Of a stretch of DNA of 64,000 nucleotides, positions 38,215 to 52,000 are shown piece after piece. The position numbers and the translations under genes were made by a program. The notes beneath the pieces are model-generated. The model saw only the letters and a program-made list of their open reading frames with translations, made no database searches and was not told the DNA's origin. The stretch covers positions 17,422,001 through 17,486,000 of the forward strand of contig OX327702.1 of NCBI GenBank assembly GCA_946807835.1, read 5' to 3'. This DNA is from Ailanthus altissimus. Lineage: Eukaryota; Streptophyta; Magnoliopsida; Sapindales; Simaroubaceae. Numbering within the stretch: the first letter of the stretch is position 1; every line of letters starts with the position of its first letter.

Positions 38215-39900
38215 AAGAGTTATTGAAGATAATGCTTACGTACCATTCCAATATTGTATAAATATTAATAATTTATATTTATATAATAAATATTTTGAAT
38301 AACATCATTAATATTATATAAATGGTAAGATGCTTGTAACGTTTCAGACATTGTATAATTTAAAGGAGTCTAAATCTAATCTCAAGGAGTTTAGATCAAT
38401 GTTAAGAGATAGCAACGCTTAGAGTTATAACTGTTAAGAGTTAATAGGTTATAAGAGTTAACAAAATTCTAAGAGTTAGAGTATTGTCTAAAATAGGATA
38501 AAGACCTGAGAATATACCAATAATGACATAGTTGTAAAAGAGTTGCAAATGGTTCTAGAAAATGTCATTATGCAAATATATTCTCAAATATTATATTCAT
38601 GATCTATCTTTACCAATACAGGCTTATCGGTGAAACCTTTTTATATAGATTAGTATATGTCTATATCTGGATAGTTCAGATAGTTAGTCTTAGTAGACCA
38701 TTAGCTTAATGGAAGCTCATATAGGCATACGAGTATTCAGTAAGGACTAGGTATTGAACAGACTCATGAGGACCTCCAATAGACATCCCATAAAGTCGTC
38801 AATAGCAAGTCTTCTTGAGTTGAGTAGTATTCGTGGTTTTTTGACCTGAGCACCATAGTGGGCTTGTGAGTGGTCCACCATATTTTAGTTTCACAAATGT
38901 CATAAACTTTTCATGGTCTGATCACTGTGTTCGTTGGATATCGTTCAATGCTCATAGAGTCTAGTGTGTGTCGATATGGGATCCGTCAACTCATATAGGT
39001 AGTTATATATTATAATGCTCTAAGATTGTATTTAAGGAAGTCTTATGGTCACAAGTATAAACTCCAAAAAAGAGTTTTTTATATGGTTAAATAATATCGT
39101 AAAAGTGTTTGTAGATTTTATTTATAAAAATACAAATCTGTAGATAAGTTTACGAATTAACAAATAGAGTTTTGATGATGATGATGATTCATATCTCTGC
39201 TCTTCAAGAATATAAGAGACAGAAATTATATGAATATATTATAACCTCAGATTATATGGTCTAACGTGCTATTTTGTAATATCTGTAATATGTGTATAGG
39301 GCATTGTTTATAAACTTATGGAAGAGTTTCATTTGACAAACTGCGCATAGACCTAAAGAGTCTCATAATATAAAGTGTACTCGTTGCACATTAAGGTAAT
39401 GGACTGGATTGAATAGTTCAATTCAAAAAATTCTAACAAACTAAAAATTTATTTCAAGATCTCTTTAAATATATATTTGTTAAAACTTAAATATTAAGTA
39501 CATCATTTAATTAATTAATAAAAATTATTGACCAATGAAATAATTATAAGTGACATAATTTTGACCTTTAATTGTTTAACTTTGTATTGACAAAATTACC
39601 ATTGTCTGTATGATAAGCAAGGTCCTTAGAATAAATAAAATTTATTTTTATTTTATTTTATGTTATTAGTCAACAAAGATGAAATAATAGAACAAGATGG
39701 CATGGCTTCTTGTACATGTGTGGCCTTTTTGTTTGTTAAACAAATGAAATAAAAGCTTAAAAGAGTGAGAGAGTTTTATTTGGCTTTTGGTGGCTCGGTA
39801 AAGTGAAAGGGAAAAGAAAGGAATTGGCTTTGTGAGATGAAAAACAATAAAAAATTTATTCTCTTTTTTTTTCTTCTTCTTTTTTCATGGCCAATCAAGG
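38215..39900 (+). mobile_element. LTR of high-copy family, opposite orientation (copy F)
   Basis: It begins near TTATTGAAGATAATGCTTACG, the diverged form of the TGTTGGAGC start, followed by the shared CCATTCCAATATTGTATAAAT. Collinear similarity runs to about 39450; beyond that it fades. The right edge is therefore approximate. With copy E it makes a large inverted repeat with a spacer of about 30 bp. Confidence 0.6.
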
Positions 39901-41658
39901 CTTAAAAAATTAAAAAAAAAATTATTTTATCAAAAAATTGTACAAAATAATATTTCATTAAAAATTCTTTTTAAATATTGTGCAAGAGTTGCATACTTAA
40001 AACACAATTTTTATATTTCGATTATAATTAATTAAAGTGTTTAACTAATAATTAAAGTTTAAAATTTTTAAATTTGGTTAAAGAGTTAATCAAATTAGTG
40101 TTTAAAAATTAAATATTATTATTAAATATTAAAACTATTATTTTAGATATTTACACTCACTGAAATTGAATTCTAAAATCGCCAAAGAACGTGCCTTTAG
40201 GTAGACTTTAATTTTAAATATTTTAAAGGTTTACAAAGTAATTTTTAATTTTTAATTTTATTAATGTATTAAAAAACTTAAATTTTAATATATTTATTAT
40301 ATAAATAAATAAATTTTTAATTCCGTTGCGTAATATAAATATATGAGATGTATAAATATAATATAATAAACATATTATACGTACACGCACCCATTCATTA
40401 AAAGCACTCATTCATTAAATATGCTTACAATATGTTGGCCAAATTTGCTTTACAATCTTCCTGTGTATAAGTTTGGAGGGAACACTTCTCTGTTACTTTG
40501 GTTGATTAATGAAAATGTCTTTTAGTTTTTTTCTTTAAAAAGCAAGAGTATCTGGCATGTGTCAAATTGGCTTTAAGATGATACCAATACAATTTGGTGC
40601 AAAAGCAAAACTATTACATCATAAAAAGCACGTTAATCAAGACAATTTGTAGTGAAAAAACTAATTCAGTTAATAATTTCTTCCTTCCATAAAGATTGTA
40701 GTTAGTTTAATTAAAATAAGAAATTAAAGAAATAAATTAAGAGGAATTAATTAAATTATTTTAAAATATTAAAAGATAATTATAACTTCAGACTTTTTAA
40801 TGTTAGTGAACTATTAATTGTTTTCTTTATTCTATTTTTTTTTTCACTTAGTTTAGAGTTTATTTCTTTGAGTTATTGATTGTTTAAATAAAAATTAAAA
40901 AATATAATTTTATTACTTATTAAATCTAATAATAATTTTTTATTAAAATAATATTTTATTTATTATTATATTACTTTGTTTGCGATAAGTTCACTTATGT
41001 TCTAAAATCACACAACAAATTTTTGATATTATTTTTTATCAATAAAATTTTAATTGATTTAAATTTAAATAATATAAATTTACTTTATTAAAAATTTTCA
41101 AATAAAATTTTAAAAAATTTAAAAAAAATAATGAAATATAATATTTAAAAATATATATATTTAAACTCCTAACGTTTTAAGTAAAAAACATACAATTTCT
41201 AATGATTTTAAATTTTTTATCAATATTCTTATCAATAATAATTTATATTTATTTTAATGACAAAAAAGTCTGCATATCTCTTTTTTTTAAGATTTTAAAA
41301 TTTCAAACATTTTTTTTAAATAAACAAAAATTATTACTTAATAAAAATATTAATAAAAATTTTAAAATCATGAAAATTTGTATTCTCCTTCTTTACAACG
41401 ATTCAGATATTTATTTATTTTTCCCTATTATTTATTTGCGATAGCTGTTATCTAAAGTGGAGCAAGAGGACGCCGGTTTGTTTGGATTATAAATAATAAA
41501 CGCACAACTAGAAATCCTGTGTGTCTCTCCTTTTAGGTCACGGCTCGCCCACATCCGCCCGGCCGCATTAGGGTTTATAGACAAAACCTAAAGACCTTAA
41601 ATTTTTCCTCCTCTCGGCGAACGAAACAACCAACAACAGAATTTCAATAATAATAAAA
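39901..41658. other. AT-rich intergenic region, promoter of zinc-finger gene
   Basis: The region is extremely AT-rich up to 41440, then turns GC-rich (41450-41600) at the 5' end of the zinc-finger gene. The frames at 40223-40411 and 41202-41444 are low-complexity and not supportable. Confidence 0.6.
41568..41576 (-). promoter_or_regulatory. Telo-box
   Basis: TTAGGGTTT on the plus strand is the reverse of AAACCCTAA, the telo-box that recurs near transcription starts of plant ribosomal-protein and ribosome-biogenesis genes. It lies 83 bp upstream of the zinc-finger gene's start codon. A nearby GCCCACA (41548-41554) is close to the reversed site II element but not exact. The placement fits co-regulation with the translation machinery. 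Confidence 0.5.
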
Positions 41659-43193
41659 ATGGGGAAGTGCCCGAACAGGAAGGTCAAGAAGAGAAGATAC
41701 TCTCACAAGACAGCTCGTCTTGCGAAATTCCTTCACAAAGATATCCTTTTCTATTAAAGTATGCATTTTATTTCATTTTATTTCTGTTTAGTTTGCGTTT
41801 TTTCTTGACTGAGAAGAATTTGGATTCACGTGATGACGCCGTTTATGATGAGCTTCAAAAGCCAGTTTCTGAGAAGAATCCCTTGCCTCTTGACGAAGAT
41901 TTGCCTGGGATGGGCCAATATTATTGCTTACACTGCGAGTATGTTCTTTTTCTTTTCCTTCTCTTTTGTAATTCTTTTTGAGGCTTTCTTTTTCTGCTGG
42001 GCAATTTAAGTAATCATAGTTTAGAGAAACTTTATGCTTAGCTATCAGTAAGCTTAATAGTTAATACCTCAACTACGATTAACATCGTTTTCTTTAGGTT
42101 TTAGTTATTAAAACTGACGTTTTGGACTTCTAATTTGACGCTGAGTTTAAAAATTGATCTGGGTTTGGTTTATATGTGTCTTCTTTTAAATGTACTCCTT
42201 CTTGTTTACAGCCGATACTTCGCTAACGTGTCGGTGAGGGCTGAGCATTTTAAGACGAAGCGTCACAAGAAGCGGTGAGTAACTTTGCCATCGTGTTTTT
42301 GTTCTATATGCTTTTCCCCTGAATGTTCATTTCATTAGTTGGTGAACTTTTTATTTGCGATCAACATAGATAATTAGTTCTCAAGAATTACTATGCTGTA
42401 TGCTTATATGGTACACCTCAGGCATGATTCTCAATTGTGAATCCATGGGAAATTCTTTTCCATTTTCAAAATTTCCGTGAGAAGTGATAAAGAAACCTTT
42501 CAAATCTTTTATTATTTCTTAATATCAAATACTGGAATTGCTTTGAATTCATTGGTTGTGGTTGCTAAGTGGGATTATGAGTAAGAAGATAATTCCAGTA
42601 GCCTATGTTCATAATTACTACATTACACTGCTGAATTAAGAAAAAGAAAGAAAAGCTTATAATATTTTTTCTTCCACATTTGTGCCATACTTATTACAGT
42701 ACCTTAACCACAATGTCACAGGCATTCAATAGAGCAACCCCTTAGTTATGAAGCATGAAAGGAGTTTGATGATTTTATTAATGTCAGGTTATTAAAATAT
42801 CAATATATCTAATAGGATTCCTTGTCCTCACTCGTAACATTTTAGTGTTCTTTAAAGGACCAAGTTTCTGTTTCCCCTTTGACATTTTATAACTTGAAAA
42901 TTCATATAATATGACTTCACATACATCTCACCTGAAGAAGAGTGGATACACCACATTTCTGGGTTTTGGTGCTCAGAGTATTGAGCTCAACTGACAGTAT
43001 ATTCACCTTCATATTCTACCAACAAAAAGCAAATGCTTTCCCATTGTCGAAGTGACTATTTGATTTGACATTACCTCTTACTGATTGCAGCGTGAAGGAA
43101 ATGATGGGGACTAAACCTCATACTCAACTTGATGCTGATTTAGCTGCTGGGATGGGTATGCCAGATAATGGTCCAAAGCTTATGTCTATTTGA
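41659..43193 (+). CDS. Bud20/ZNF593-type C2H2 zinc-finger protein
   Basis: Four exons (41659-41740, 41830-41938, 42212-42274, 43091-43193) join to 118 residues. The N-terminus is very basic (KCPNRKVKKRRYSHKTARLAKF), the middle holds DELQKP and PLDEDLPGMGQYYCLHC, and the single finger is C60-x2-C63-x12-H76-x5-H82, the long-spacer form of U1-like/jaz fingers. The tail reads HTQLDADLAAG-GMPDNGPKLMSI. This is the layout of ZNF593/Bud20, which in yeast joins pre-60S particles and helps their nuclear export; that role is inferred here. Length fits the family. Introns 2 and 3 are GT-AG, but intron 1 is AT-AC. A telo-box upstream supports a ribosome-biogenesis role. The gene converges with ABCB1. Confidence 0.92.
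41741..41829 (+). other. AT-AC (U12-type) intron
   Basis: This 89-bp first intron starts ATATCCTTTT, the exact U12 5' splice-site consensus, and ends TTCAC. The branch-like sequence TTTCTTGACT lies at 41801-41810, about 20 bases before the 3' end. No GT-AG alternative keeps the frame, while AT-AC removal yields LHKGDDAVYDEL, the continuous family sequence. It is therefore expected to be removed by the minor spliceosome. Confidence 0.88.
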
Positions 43194-43949
43194 GGCTTTT
43201 GTTTTTTGGTACTTCAATTTGTATTTTAAGATGAGTGAGTTAAGAACATATATATATATATATGTTGTAAGAATTATGTCTTTTCTGACAGTTGCAAGTT
43301 TTGCAAAAGTATAATTATTCCTTTTATTCTTACTGTGTAAATTTTTTTATTATATGCTTATGTCATTATATCATTTCTGTACAATTTGGCACTAAGTGTC
43401 TGCACCAAGAGATAACAAATTTGCTTGTTTTAGCTCTCCAATAAGTTGCAATTTAGAGCCTAAAATCTATGTTGTATTATTCTGGCCATTTTAATGATAC
43501 AATCATTATGTAGGCTCGGCATTAGTTAAATGCGTACATTGAGACCAACTAGGGGTCAAAAACAGTGCAAGTTCATGTCTACATTTTACTTGTCAATGTA
43601 CAAATTTCATTGACTGATTGTGGTCCAGCAATTTGATTATTCTTTTGAGACCAAACTGCCTGAGAACTGCTAGAAGACTAATAATCTCTGAATCAGTTGT
43701 AATAACCAAACAACCTCATATATAGTTTTACTCATCCCTCTATACAATTCAAGTTTCAGCAGGACTATGGATACCAAAATGATAGATTGTTCTGTTAATT
43801 ATTGGTAAAGAATGCAATTTAATGAAGAACCTGACTGCCATATGGTGGGATTTATAATTCTCTCTATATGCTTTTTAGGTCGCAAGCCTATTTAAATGGC
43901 AGTTAAGAAGAGCTAATTTGCATCATCAAGTCTTCTTTGCTCTGCCTAT
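43194..43949. other. 3' flank of zinc-finger gene
   Basis: This is probable 3' UTR followed by spacer. An (AT)n microsatellite lies at about 43247-43264. No coding signal is seen. Confidence 0.5.
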
Positions 43950-44421
43950 TGTCACGGACTGTTTTCGAACCGTGCGGCCTTAGACGCGTCGCGTGCTAAG
44001 CAGCCAAAAAAGACTACACAAAGAGAAAAAAGAAAGGCACACCAAGTGTTTGCACGAATGCTCTCTTATATTGCTGAAGAGAAAACAAAGCTATGAGATG
44101 TAAAATACAAGTAAGAGTCTCCCCTTTTATAGTAGCGGTCCTATACAATCAATGGCTGAGATCTAATTAATCTAACGGTGTATATACAAGATGGAATAAT
44201 ATTCTTTAGAATATTTCTAGATACTCTCCTACCTATTATGGAAGTCTAACTAGGGTTAACTTTCTTAATAAGTTGTGGGCCAAGCTCGGTTCTTCATCCT
44301 AACCAATGGGCTTTCTAGAAGCTTCGGTCCACGTAGCGCTCCATGGTCCGAAAGGCCTCCAGTAGGCCTAGTCGCGCACTAAATGCTCGAAGAAATGCTT
44401 AAGAACACTTGAGGTGTGACA
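43950..44421 (-). mobile_element. 472-bp solo LTR
   Basis: The element runs TGTCACGGACTG to GTGTGACA on the plus strand, so each strand reads TG to CA. CTAT is repeated at both edges (43946-43949 and 44422-44425). On the minus strand it has a TATA-like CTATAAAAGGGG near 44121-44132 about two-thirds along, as expected of a U3 promoter, and is richer in GC than its surroundings. It lacks internal sequence and ORFs. Confidence 0.75.
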
Positions 44422-44425
44422 CTAT

Positions 44426-46051
44426 ACTTTTGCTGCCGCATTTATTATACCTCAAACTAGTTCTCCGTGAACATTTTGCCAGGATCTAAAATTTTTGCAA
44501 TATAGTTTGAGATGATTGGTGTCAATTTCCAAATACCACGCTTCTTGTTAGGTGGCGACCCAAAATAGAAGGTTCGAATGCTGAATTTAAGTCAATGGAC
44601 AGTATGAATCCTGGCACAAAAAAGCTGTCCTTGAGTTACTATCACCAGTTTTGGCTCGACATTACTGACTAGGTTGGATATATATATATATATATTTGGC
44701 CCTCTATGATTAAGAAATCACAATTGAAAATCTCTTCTCAATTGTATGGAAACAAGGGCCGATTATCATATATTAATTTCTTTTCTTTACTATGAACTAT
44801 GATAGAACCTTGTTAGGCGGATAGTTTGCTAGAGTTGAAGGCTGTTTCTTGCCTCCTATAAATTAACAAAGCTGTATTATTATGTTTAGGTAAAAATTTA
44901 AAAAATTTAGTTAGTTGTCTATTTGCTTGAGTTTCTGATTTCCTCCCCATTTTCCAGTATTTTATTTACTTGCGGCTTTTAGTTTCAATGATAATGTAAT
45001 CGGTAGCAGATTTCCGAGTGATTGTAACAAACAACTGAAACATAGGCCCAGGATTTTGATGGTCCGAAAGTTTGAAATCGTTTACTGAGAACAAAAATTG
45101 CAGATTCAGGAAGAACTTAGCATAATTTTCAGATATCGTGTCATTCTCTTAGCGTATTTTAGCCTTTACTGTTTTATCAGAAAAAAAGATAAGCTGTGGT
45201 CCATACGCAAACACTTTGCACGTCTTGCTGTCATTTTCGCTCATGCTCATCCACTCTCGATCTTCTTGTTGGATATGCGTAATTTTCCAACATCGCTTGT
45301 GAGTTCGTGTTGCTATCCATTTCTTGAGAGCTTTTCACATGTGCTTCCTCCTTTGTGAGTTTTGATTCAATAATTTTGTTCCCCACAAACTGTATCATAA
45401 CTATATACATAGCCAGTTGAGATCAGAATTGGATGATCCTGAATTGCCATATCTTAAAGCCTGGATTTCGATGTTTAGTTGCTCAACGTGTTATTATTAT
45501 TCGTTTTGAGGTCTACATCTACAGCCATTATGTCCATTACTGTGCGATCGGTGTCTGAAAATGATGGAATTCTAACATGCATGCTGCTTGTCATGTCCAA
45601 ATTTTAAATCCCATTTATCTTTGCCCCCAACATTTATTGGATGCACGATTTGATAGAGAATAGAAGTTTTGGACACATTTGGTTTAGTTAGTACACAACA
45701 TAATAATACAGGGAATGCCTTGACACTTTTCTTGCTCAATTATTTTTTGAACGAGGATCTTTCTTCCAAATTATGCTTTCTTGAAAGCAAAGGCGACAAA
45801 CCAAATGCACAAGGGTTGCTACCTCAGTGTGTTCATTTTGATGATAAGTAATAACAATTTTCAATGTGAAGGAAGTATTGGTCATTATCATTTCCTTAGA
45901 GAGGATCCATAGAGATAACATATACGGTAAAAAAATTATCTAATACACATACTAAACTACAATAACATTAAACTACAAATCAAAACCCAAAAAATCATTA
46001 AGGGGTATAAGGGAAATACTCCTTTTTTAACTGGTTTATATTTTGAACTTA
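44426..46051. other. Intergenic, 3' side of ABCB1
   Basis: There is no supportable gene. Frames at 45098-45358 and 45669-45851 lack family features. An (AT)n run lies near 44679-44694. The last few hundred bases should hold the ABCB1 3' UTR. Confidence 0.45.
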
Positions 46052-49000
46052 CTAGGCTTCTCTTTCCTCATCATCTTTAGGTTTTGCTGAAGAACTTGAA
46101 CCTGACGTCATTCCAATAACTTGGCTATGTGTGAACCTTTGTAACTGAATCATCCGGGCATATATCCCATCAGAATAATTTTTCAGCAGATGTGAATGTG
46201 ATCCCTGTTCCACAACCTTCCCATCATCAATTACTGCAATAACATGGGCATTCCTAATAGTTGATAGTCGATGAGCAACAATGATTGTTGTTTTTCCTGA
46301 GCAAGCACGGTCTAGAGCCTCCTGAACGGATCTCTCGGATTCAGTATCAAGTGCACTTGTTGCCTCATCAAGCAGCATAATCTCTGCCTTCCTCACAAGG
46401 GCCCGGGCAATTGCAATTCTCTGTTTCTGTCCACCAGAAAGTTGAATTCCTCTCTCTCCTACAAATGTCTTGTAGCCATCAGGTAATCCAGATATGAACT
46501 TGTCGGCATTGGCCAATCTAGCTGCTTCAATGATCTCAGCCTCAGTTGCTGACTCGTGCCCGTAAGCAATGTTCTCAGAAATTGTAGCAGCAAAGAGGCA
46601 CGGCTCCTGTGGAACAATTGCCATGTGCCCGCGAAGGGACTTGAGATTGTATTTTCGAATATCCTTCCCATCAATCATAACCCGTCCAGACGAGGGCTCG
46701 TAGAATCGCTGTACAAGTGCAATGACTGAACTCTTGCCACATCCACTAGGACCAACAAGAGCAAGAGTTTTGCCTGCACGGGCACGAAGAGAAAGGTCAT
46801 GGAAGATCAGGACATCAGGCCGAGAAGGGTAAGAAAAATCTACATGCTTCAATTCCACTTCCCCTCGAAGACGATCAGGAACAGCAATGGCATCTGGATC
46901 GTCAGGCTCAATTTCAGTTTTGCGGTCAAGGAGATCAAAGACTGACTTCATGGCTTGCCCACCTTTGATGAAGTCAGGAGCTAGGGTTAGTGTTTCAGCT
47001 GCACTATTGGCAGAGACCATGAGGACAACAAAAACTCGTATAGTCTTTGAGAAATCAGAGATTGCATGCTTAACAAGCCAGGAGGAATACCAAAGGCCAA
47101 GAGCATATGAAGCGTAAAGACAAAATTGAGCTACCCCATATCCACTTCCTGCAATTTGTCCCTTCCAAAAGCATCTCCGCAATGGAGTTTGAAGGTTGGA
47201 GGAGAAGAGACCAACAATCTTTGACTCTGAATTGAAGGCAGCAACTGTCCGTACATTACCAATGGCCTCCCCTGCAAGTTGTGTGGACTTGGCATGTGCA
47301 GCTTCCAAGTCTCCTGAGAAACCTTTCATGAACATTTTCTGTTGAAAATCAAGACGAAGTGGTTAAGAATACAGTTCAATAGTCATCTATTTATGAAGAA
47401 TCAGATATGAAAACAGACCTGCAAAACATTGGCTGCAACTACCACCGGAAAGACAGCGATGAGAACAAGGGCAAGGCGCCACTGCAAAACGAAACCTATA
47501 GTGCAGGAAACTAGCATAAGTGCTGTGTTCTGCACAATTATTTGAATCCGATCTCCAATGGCTGATCTGACATTGTTGGCATCAAGAGCCAGCCTTGCTG
47601 CAATCCTAGCACTCTCATTTTCCTCCTGATCGAACCATGCCATTTCATTTGTCAGCACTGCAGCCAGCATTTTCTCCCTCACACGTTTTGTAAGATTTTC
47701 GCCTACAACATCCCAGAAGGAATGCTGAAGTGTGTTGAAGAGAAGTTCAGCTGATGAAAGCCCAATTAGCAAATAGCAGTACTTAGCAATTTCTCTGATC
47801 ATATAAGCATGGTTGGGATTGTAGTACACACTGAGGACAGCACTTAGAACATATGCAAAGAAGGCACTAAGGGCGCCACAGATAACAGAGCCCACAGAAC
47901 CAACTAAAGCATACACCCACTCCGGAGAATTCATCTTTGCAAGGCGCCAGAATGAACTGGCTTGCTCCTTGAAAGCAAGTTTCTCTAGCCGGTAATTCGG
48001 ATATGTAGCATCAATGGATAGACTAAAATCAGAAGTAGAGAAATCAGATAGCCTGCGTGAGTAAGGTGATCGTCCATAAGAAGAATTTCGGGCAATTATT
48101 GGAGAGCTTACTGAGTTCCTGGCACTAGAAGGCCTGAAAAAGTAGAACCATGTTAGGCAACAAAATTTTCACTCCATAAACACAAATAAATAATCTGTGT
48201 TTCAAGAAATTAATTTAAAATACTTAGGTGGTGAAGCAACCTTGCACTACTCTTTCTGGCATTGTTGAGAGCAGTTTCATGAGCTGCTTCCTGCATTTTT
48301 ATTAGCTTGGCGTAGATGCCATTTTCTCCCTTTGCAATGAGTTCATCATGAGTTCCAATTTCTGAGACACTTCCCTGTTGTAGCACAGCGACAAGGTCAG
48401 CCTTGCGAATGGTAGAAAGGCGATGGGCAATGACAAGAGTTGTCCTCCCAATCATGAAGCGGTCTAGGGCCTCCTGCACCAACTTTTCTGACTCAGAATC
48501 CAGGGCACTTGTTGCCTCATCTAGGAGCAGGATTGCTGGGTTTTTAAGCATTGCTCTAGCAATAGCAATCCGCTGCTTCTGCCCTCCAGAAAGCTGCAGT
48601 CCTCTCTCCCCGACCTACCATTTATAGTTATCACATTGATGCTTTTAGGCTTCCCAATATTTCTCTACAGATTTTATAATTATCTATTCAATTCCTCTTA
48701 AAACATAAGAAAAAAATATCAAACCTTAAAGGTTCATAACTTGTTTTAGTTGGATAGACTCAATTTTTTTTTCTTTCCTTTTCCTTTGAAGACTACCGAT
48801 AAATGAATAATATGAGATTCAATATGGTTGCAGTAAAGAGTTCTATTCTTATAATTCTATAAATACTATAATTTGTATCCCTTCTAGTTAAAGGTTTAGC
48901 TAATCTTTCTTATCACTTGTATAGTTTAGAAAACAAGCATTCGTACTGTCTCTCTTAAATTATACCCTTACCAGGAAAAAAAATAATAATGAAAACTTGA

Positions 49001-52000
49001 TTCTTATTTTTTTCAAGCCTCCAATGTATATTATAAACCAAGTATTCTTTTCACAATATCTTACCCACTGGTCTATCATTTTCTTTTTAAAGAAAAAAAA
49101 AAATTGGGGTGGCGGTGGTCCGAGCCTGTCATTTTCAAGTTATCATTCAAATTTGTCCATTCTAGCTATCAAAGAGCATCTTCTTACCATCATTTTTTTA
49201 ATGCCACAAGATCTTCAACATTTCTTCATTTTCTATTGTGTTCTACAATCTCTTTCTCCTGGGTCTACCCACAGTTCTAGGTTTTTTGGTCTTATATCTG
49301 CACATGCACATTGTTGACCGGAGCATGTTACCTTCTTACAAATTCATGCATAATGGACTCACAACGACTTCCTTATAAAATATGAACCACAAAATAAAAT
49401 AAAGTTAGGTTTGTTTGTTGACCAAATTATCCATTCAATCTTGAACATTAAAAAAAAAAAAATTAGATGCCATTAAAAGTCTAACCAAACGCACTTGTTT
49501 GAATAACTCAATAGTAAAGGATTGGTAGGGCATCCCTTCACTAAAGTGAAGATCTTAAGTTTAAATCCCCTTCTCTCGTCAAAAAAAATCTAACCAAACA
49601 TGGCACTTTGGGTCAAGATCCATAATTAATTTCACCTTCTAGAATGACATACTTTACTTTACCCCACTCCTCCACCTCTCCCAACTGCCATAAAGGCAAT
49701 AATCCAATTGATGCTAGTTGATGGTCCATATCAACTGTGATTATTATGGTTAATTTTAGTTGATCCTTTTTTTTTCAGATGTAATATGAAAGTCATTATG
49801 ATTTGAAGTGAAGAACTCCAATCAGACTTCAATGAGATGATAAATGCTACAAGAAACTTTAAACAATCCGCTTCTAAATTAGTGGTTAGTGTCAATTTGC
49901 AAATTTAAGATCTCAAGCAAATATCAGAAACTATTGGCTAACCTGAGTGTCAAAGCCGTCTGGTAACTTGACAATGAATGAATGAGCATTGGCAACTCTC
50001 GCCGCCTCCTCGATTTCACTTTGATTTGCATCAGGCCTACCCAACAATATGTTCTCTCTAATGGTGGTGGCAAAAAGAGCAGGCTCTTGGCTTACAAGTC
50101 CAATTTGCTGCCTCAACCATCTCAGTTTCAGAGACTTTAAGTCATGCCCATCTAGCAGCACTTGTCCTATAGAATTTTCAAAATTTTGCTGAGATTTTCT
50201 ATCCCATAACTAAATCATCTGCAAGCTCGCAGACTCAGATGGACTAGAAGCACTCAACACCAGTGATAACTTGATATTATTCATTTTGATTAATTAGACA
50301 AATTATAAAAATATCTTTACCTGAGATGGGATCATAGAATCTCTCAATGAGGGAAACCACAGTGCTTTTACCAGAGCCACTGCTGCCAACCAAAGCAATG
50401 GTCTTTCCGGCAGGTACAGTAAGGGAAAAATTGTTGAGGATCCGTACTTCGGGCCTTGAAGGATATGAGAAATCCACATTTTTCAGCTCTACAAGTCCAG
50501 TAACTGAGTCCAACTCTAAGCTAGATTCACTATTTCTATCAATATTCGGCTTATGGTCAATTATACGGTAAATCTTTGCCGCTGCAACTTTTGCCTTAGT
50601 AAATGCAGACATGCTTGGAGCTGACTGCCCCAAAGCCCTGCAAATGGAAGAGAACTATTAAGCAAAGAAAGTAAATGTAAGACAAATTTGAACGGGGAGA
50701 ATAACAGAGTAATACTGACAATCCACCGATCATGACTGCAAACATGGTGGTTAAAGCGAGCCCTCCATTGGTGAAGTGATGCCTAACAAGATAACCACCA
50801 TACCAGAGAAGAAGTGCATAACAACAAAAGACAACAAAGTAAGTTGCACCCAACCCCATCCCCTTTGCAAATCCATTCTTGTATCCGAGCCTTTGAGCAA
50901 CCTTCAATGCCGACGAGTATTCTTGCAGCGCTCTAGATTCACCAACAAATGCAAACACGACGCGAATTTGAGCCACTGTCTGCAATTTCGAAATCAGCAA
51001 TACCCGGATGAGAAAAACAGAGAAATTTTGCCAAAATCAGTTTTTTGAAACTCAAAGTGAAAAGGAAAAACTTTATATAAAATATAGAATTAAATAATCA
51101 CTGAAATGTTCACCCTGTTACCTGTTCTACGATGTTTCCTGCTTGTGATAGAGATTCCTGGCTCTTGACAGCGAGCTTGCTTGAAGTGATGGCGTGAACG
51201 GCTCCAATTACTGCTATGAGAGGAACTACTGCAAGTGTGACCAAAGCTAATTGCCACACAGCTGTGAAACCAACAGCAAATCCACCCACAAATGTTGCTA
51301 TGTAGTGAATGAAATTACCCATCTACAACATAAACGTTCATAAAATGGGTAATTAGAAAACAGAACATCCCAGAAAAGAAAACATGATAACAAATTGAAA
51401 ACAGGTTAAAAATTCTTGTTTCACCTTCTCGCTAATGGCATCTTGGACCATCACTGCATCAGTGTTAATGGCATATACGACATCACTGGTTCGAACCTCG
51501 GTGTCAAAAAACTGAATGTCTTGGTTCAAAGCTGCTTCGAGGTATTTGATCCTCATCTTGGTTGTTTGCCTCTCTCCAGTCCACATCCAACATGATATTT
51601 CTGAACAAATTCAAGCTTCTCTTGTTATTCAATGAACAAACAAAGCCAAGAAGCAATTGAAACAGAATCAGAGCTTTTAACTGACCTGCCCATGAAGATG
51701 CCCAGATTGCAGCACCAACCACAAGAAAGTAAAATGCGTACTTCAAATGACATAACAAAGAGCTTTTGGTTACTGTATGTAAAATGTATATATGAAGAAT
51801 TTGATTATGGAATTTATGTTATTAGTATTACCTTCAAAACTTCTTGCATCATCTTATCCGGGTTGTTGGTGTTAGACCCGAAAGAGTTGACAAGATCAGC
51901 AAAGAACCGAAGAAACAGAGGCAAAGCACCGCCATGTACAAAAGCACCAACAGACCCAATTGCCATTAAAACATAATCCAAGCCATCTGCAAATCTGAAG

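Noticed and set aside
41667..41981. 104-codon plus-strand frame over the zinc-finger gene start
   Set aside because: It is exon 1 in the wrong frame, read through the AT-AC intron into exon 2 in the right frame. Only the exon 2 part is real protein.
45098..45358. 86-codon plus-strand frame between the zinc-finger gene and ABCB1
   Set aside because: No domain, no splice context and no protein-like conservation pattern that I could recognise.
46459..50571. Several short frames on both strands over ABCB1 exons
   Set aside because: They are shadows of the conserved ABC transporter exons in other frames.
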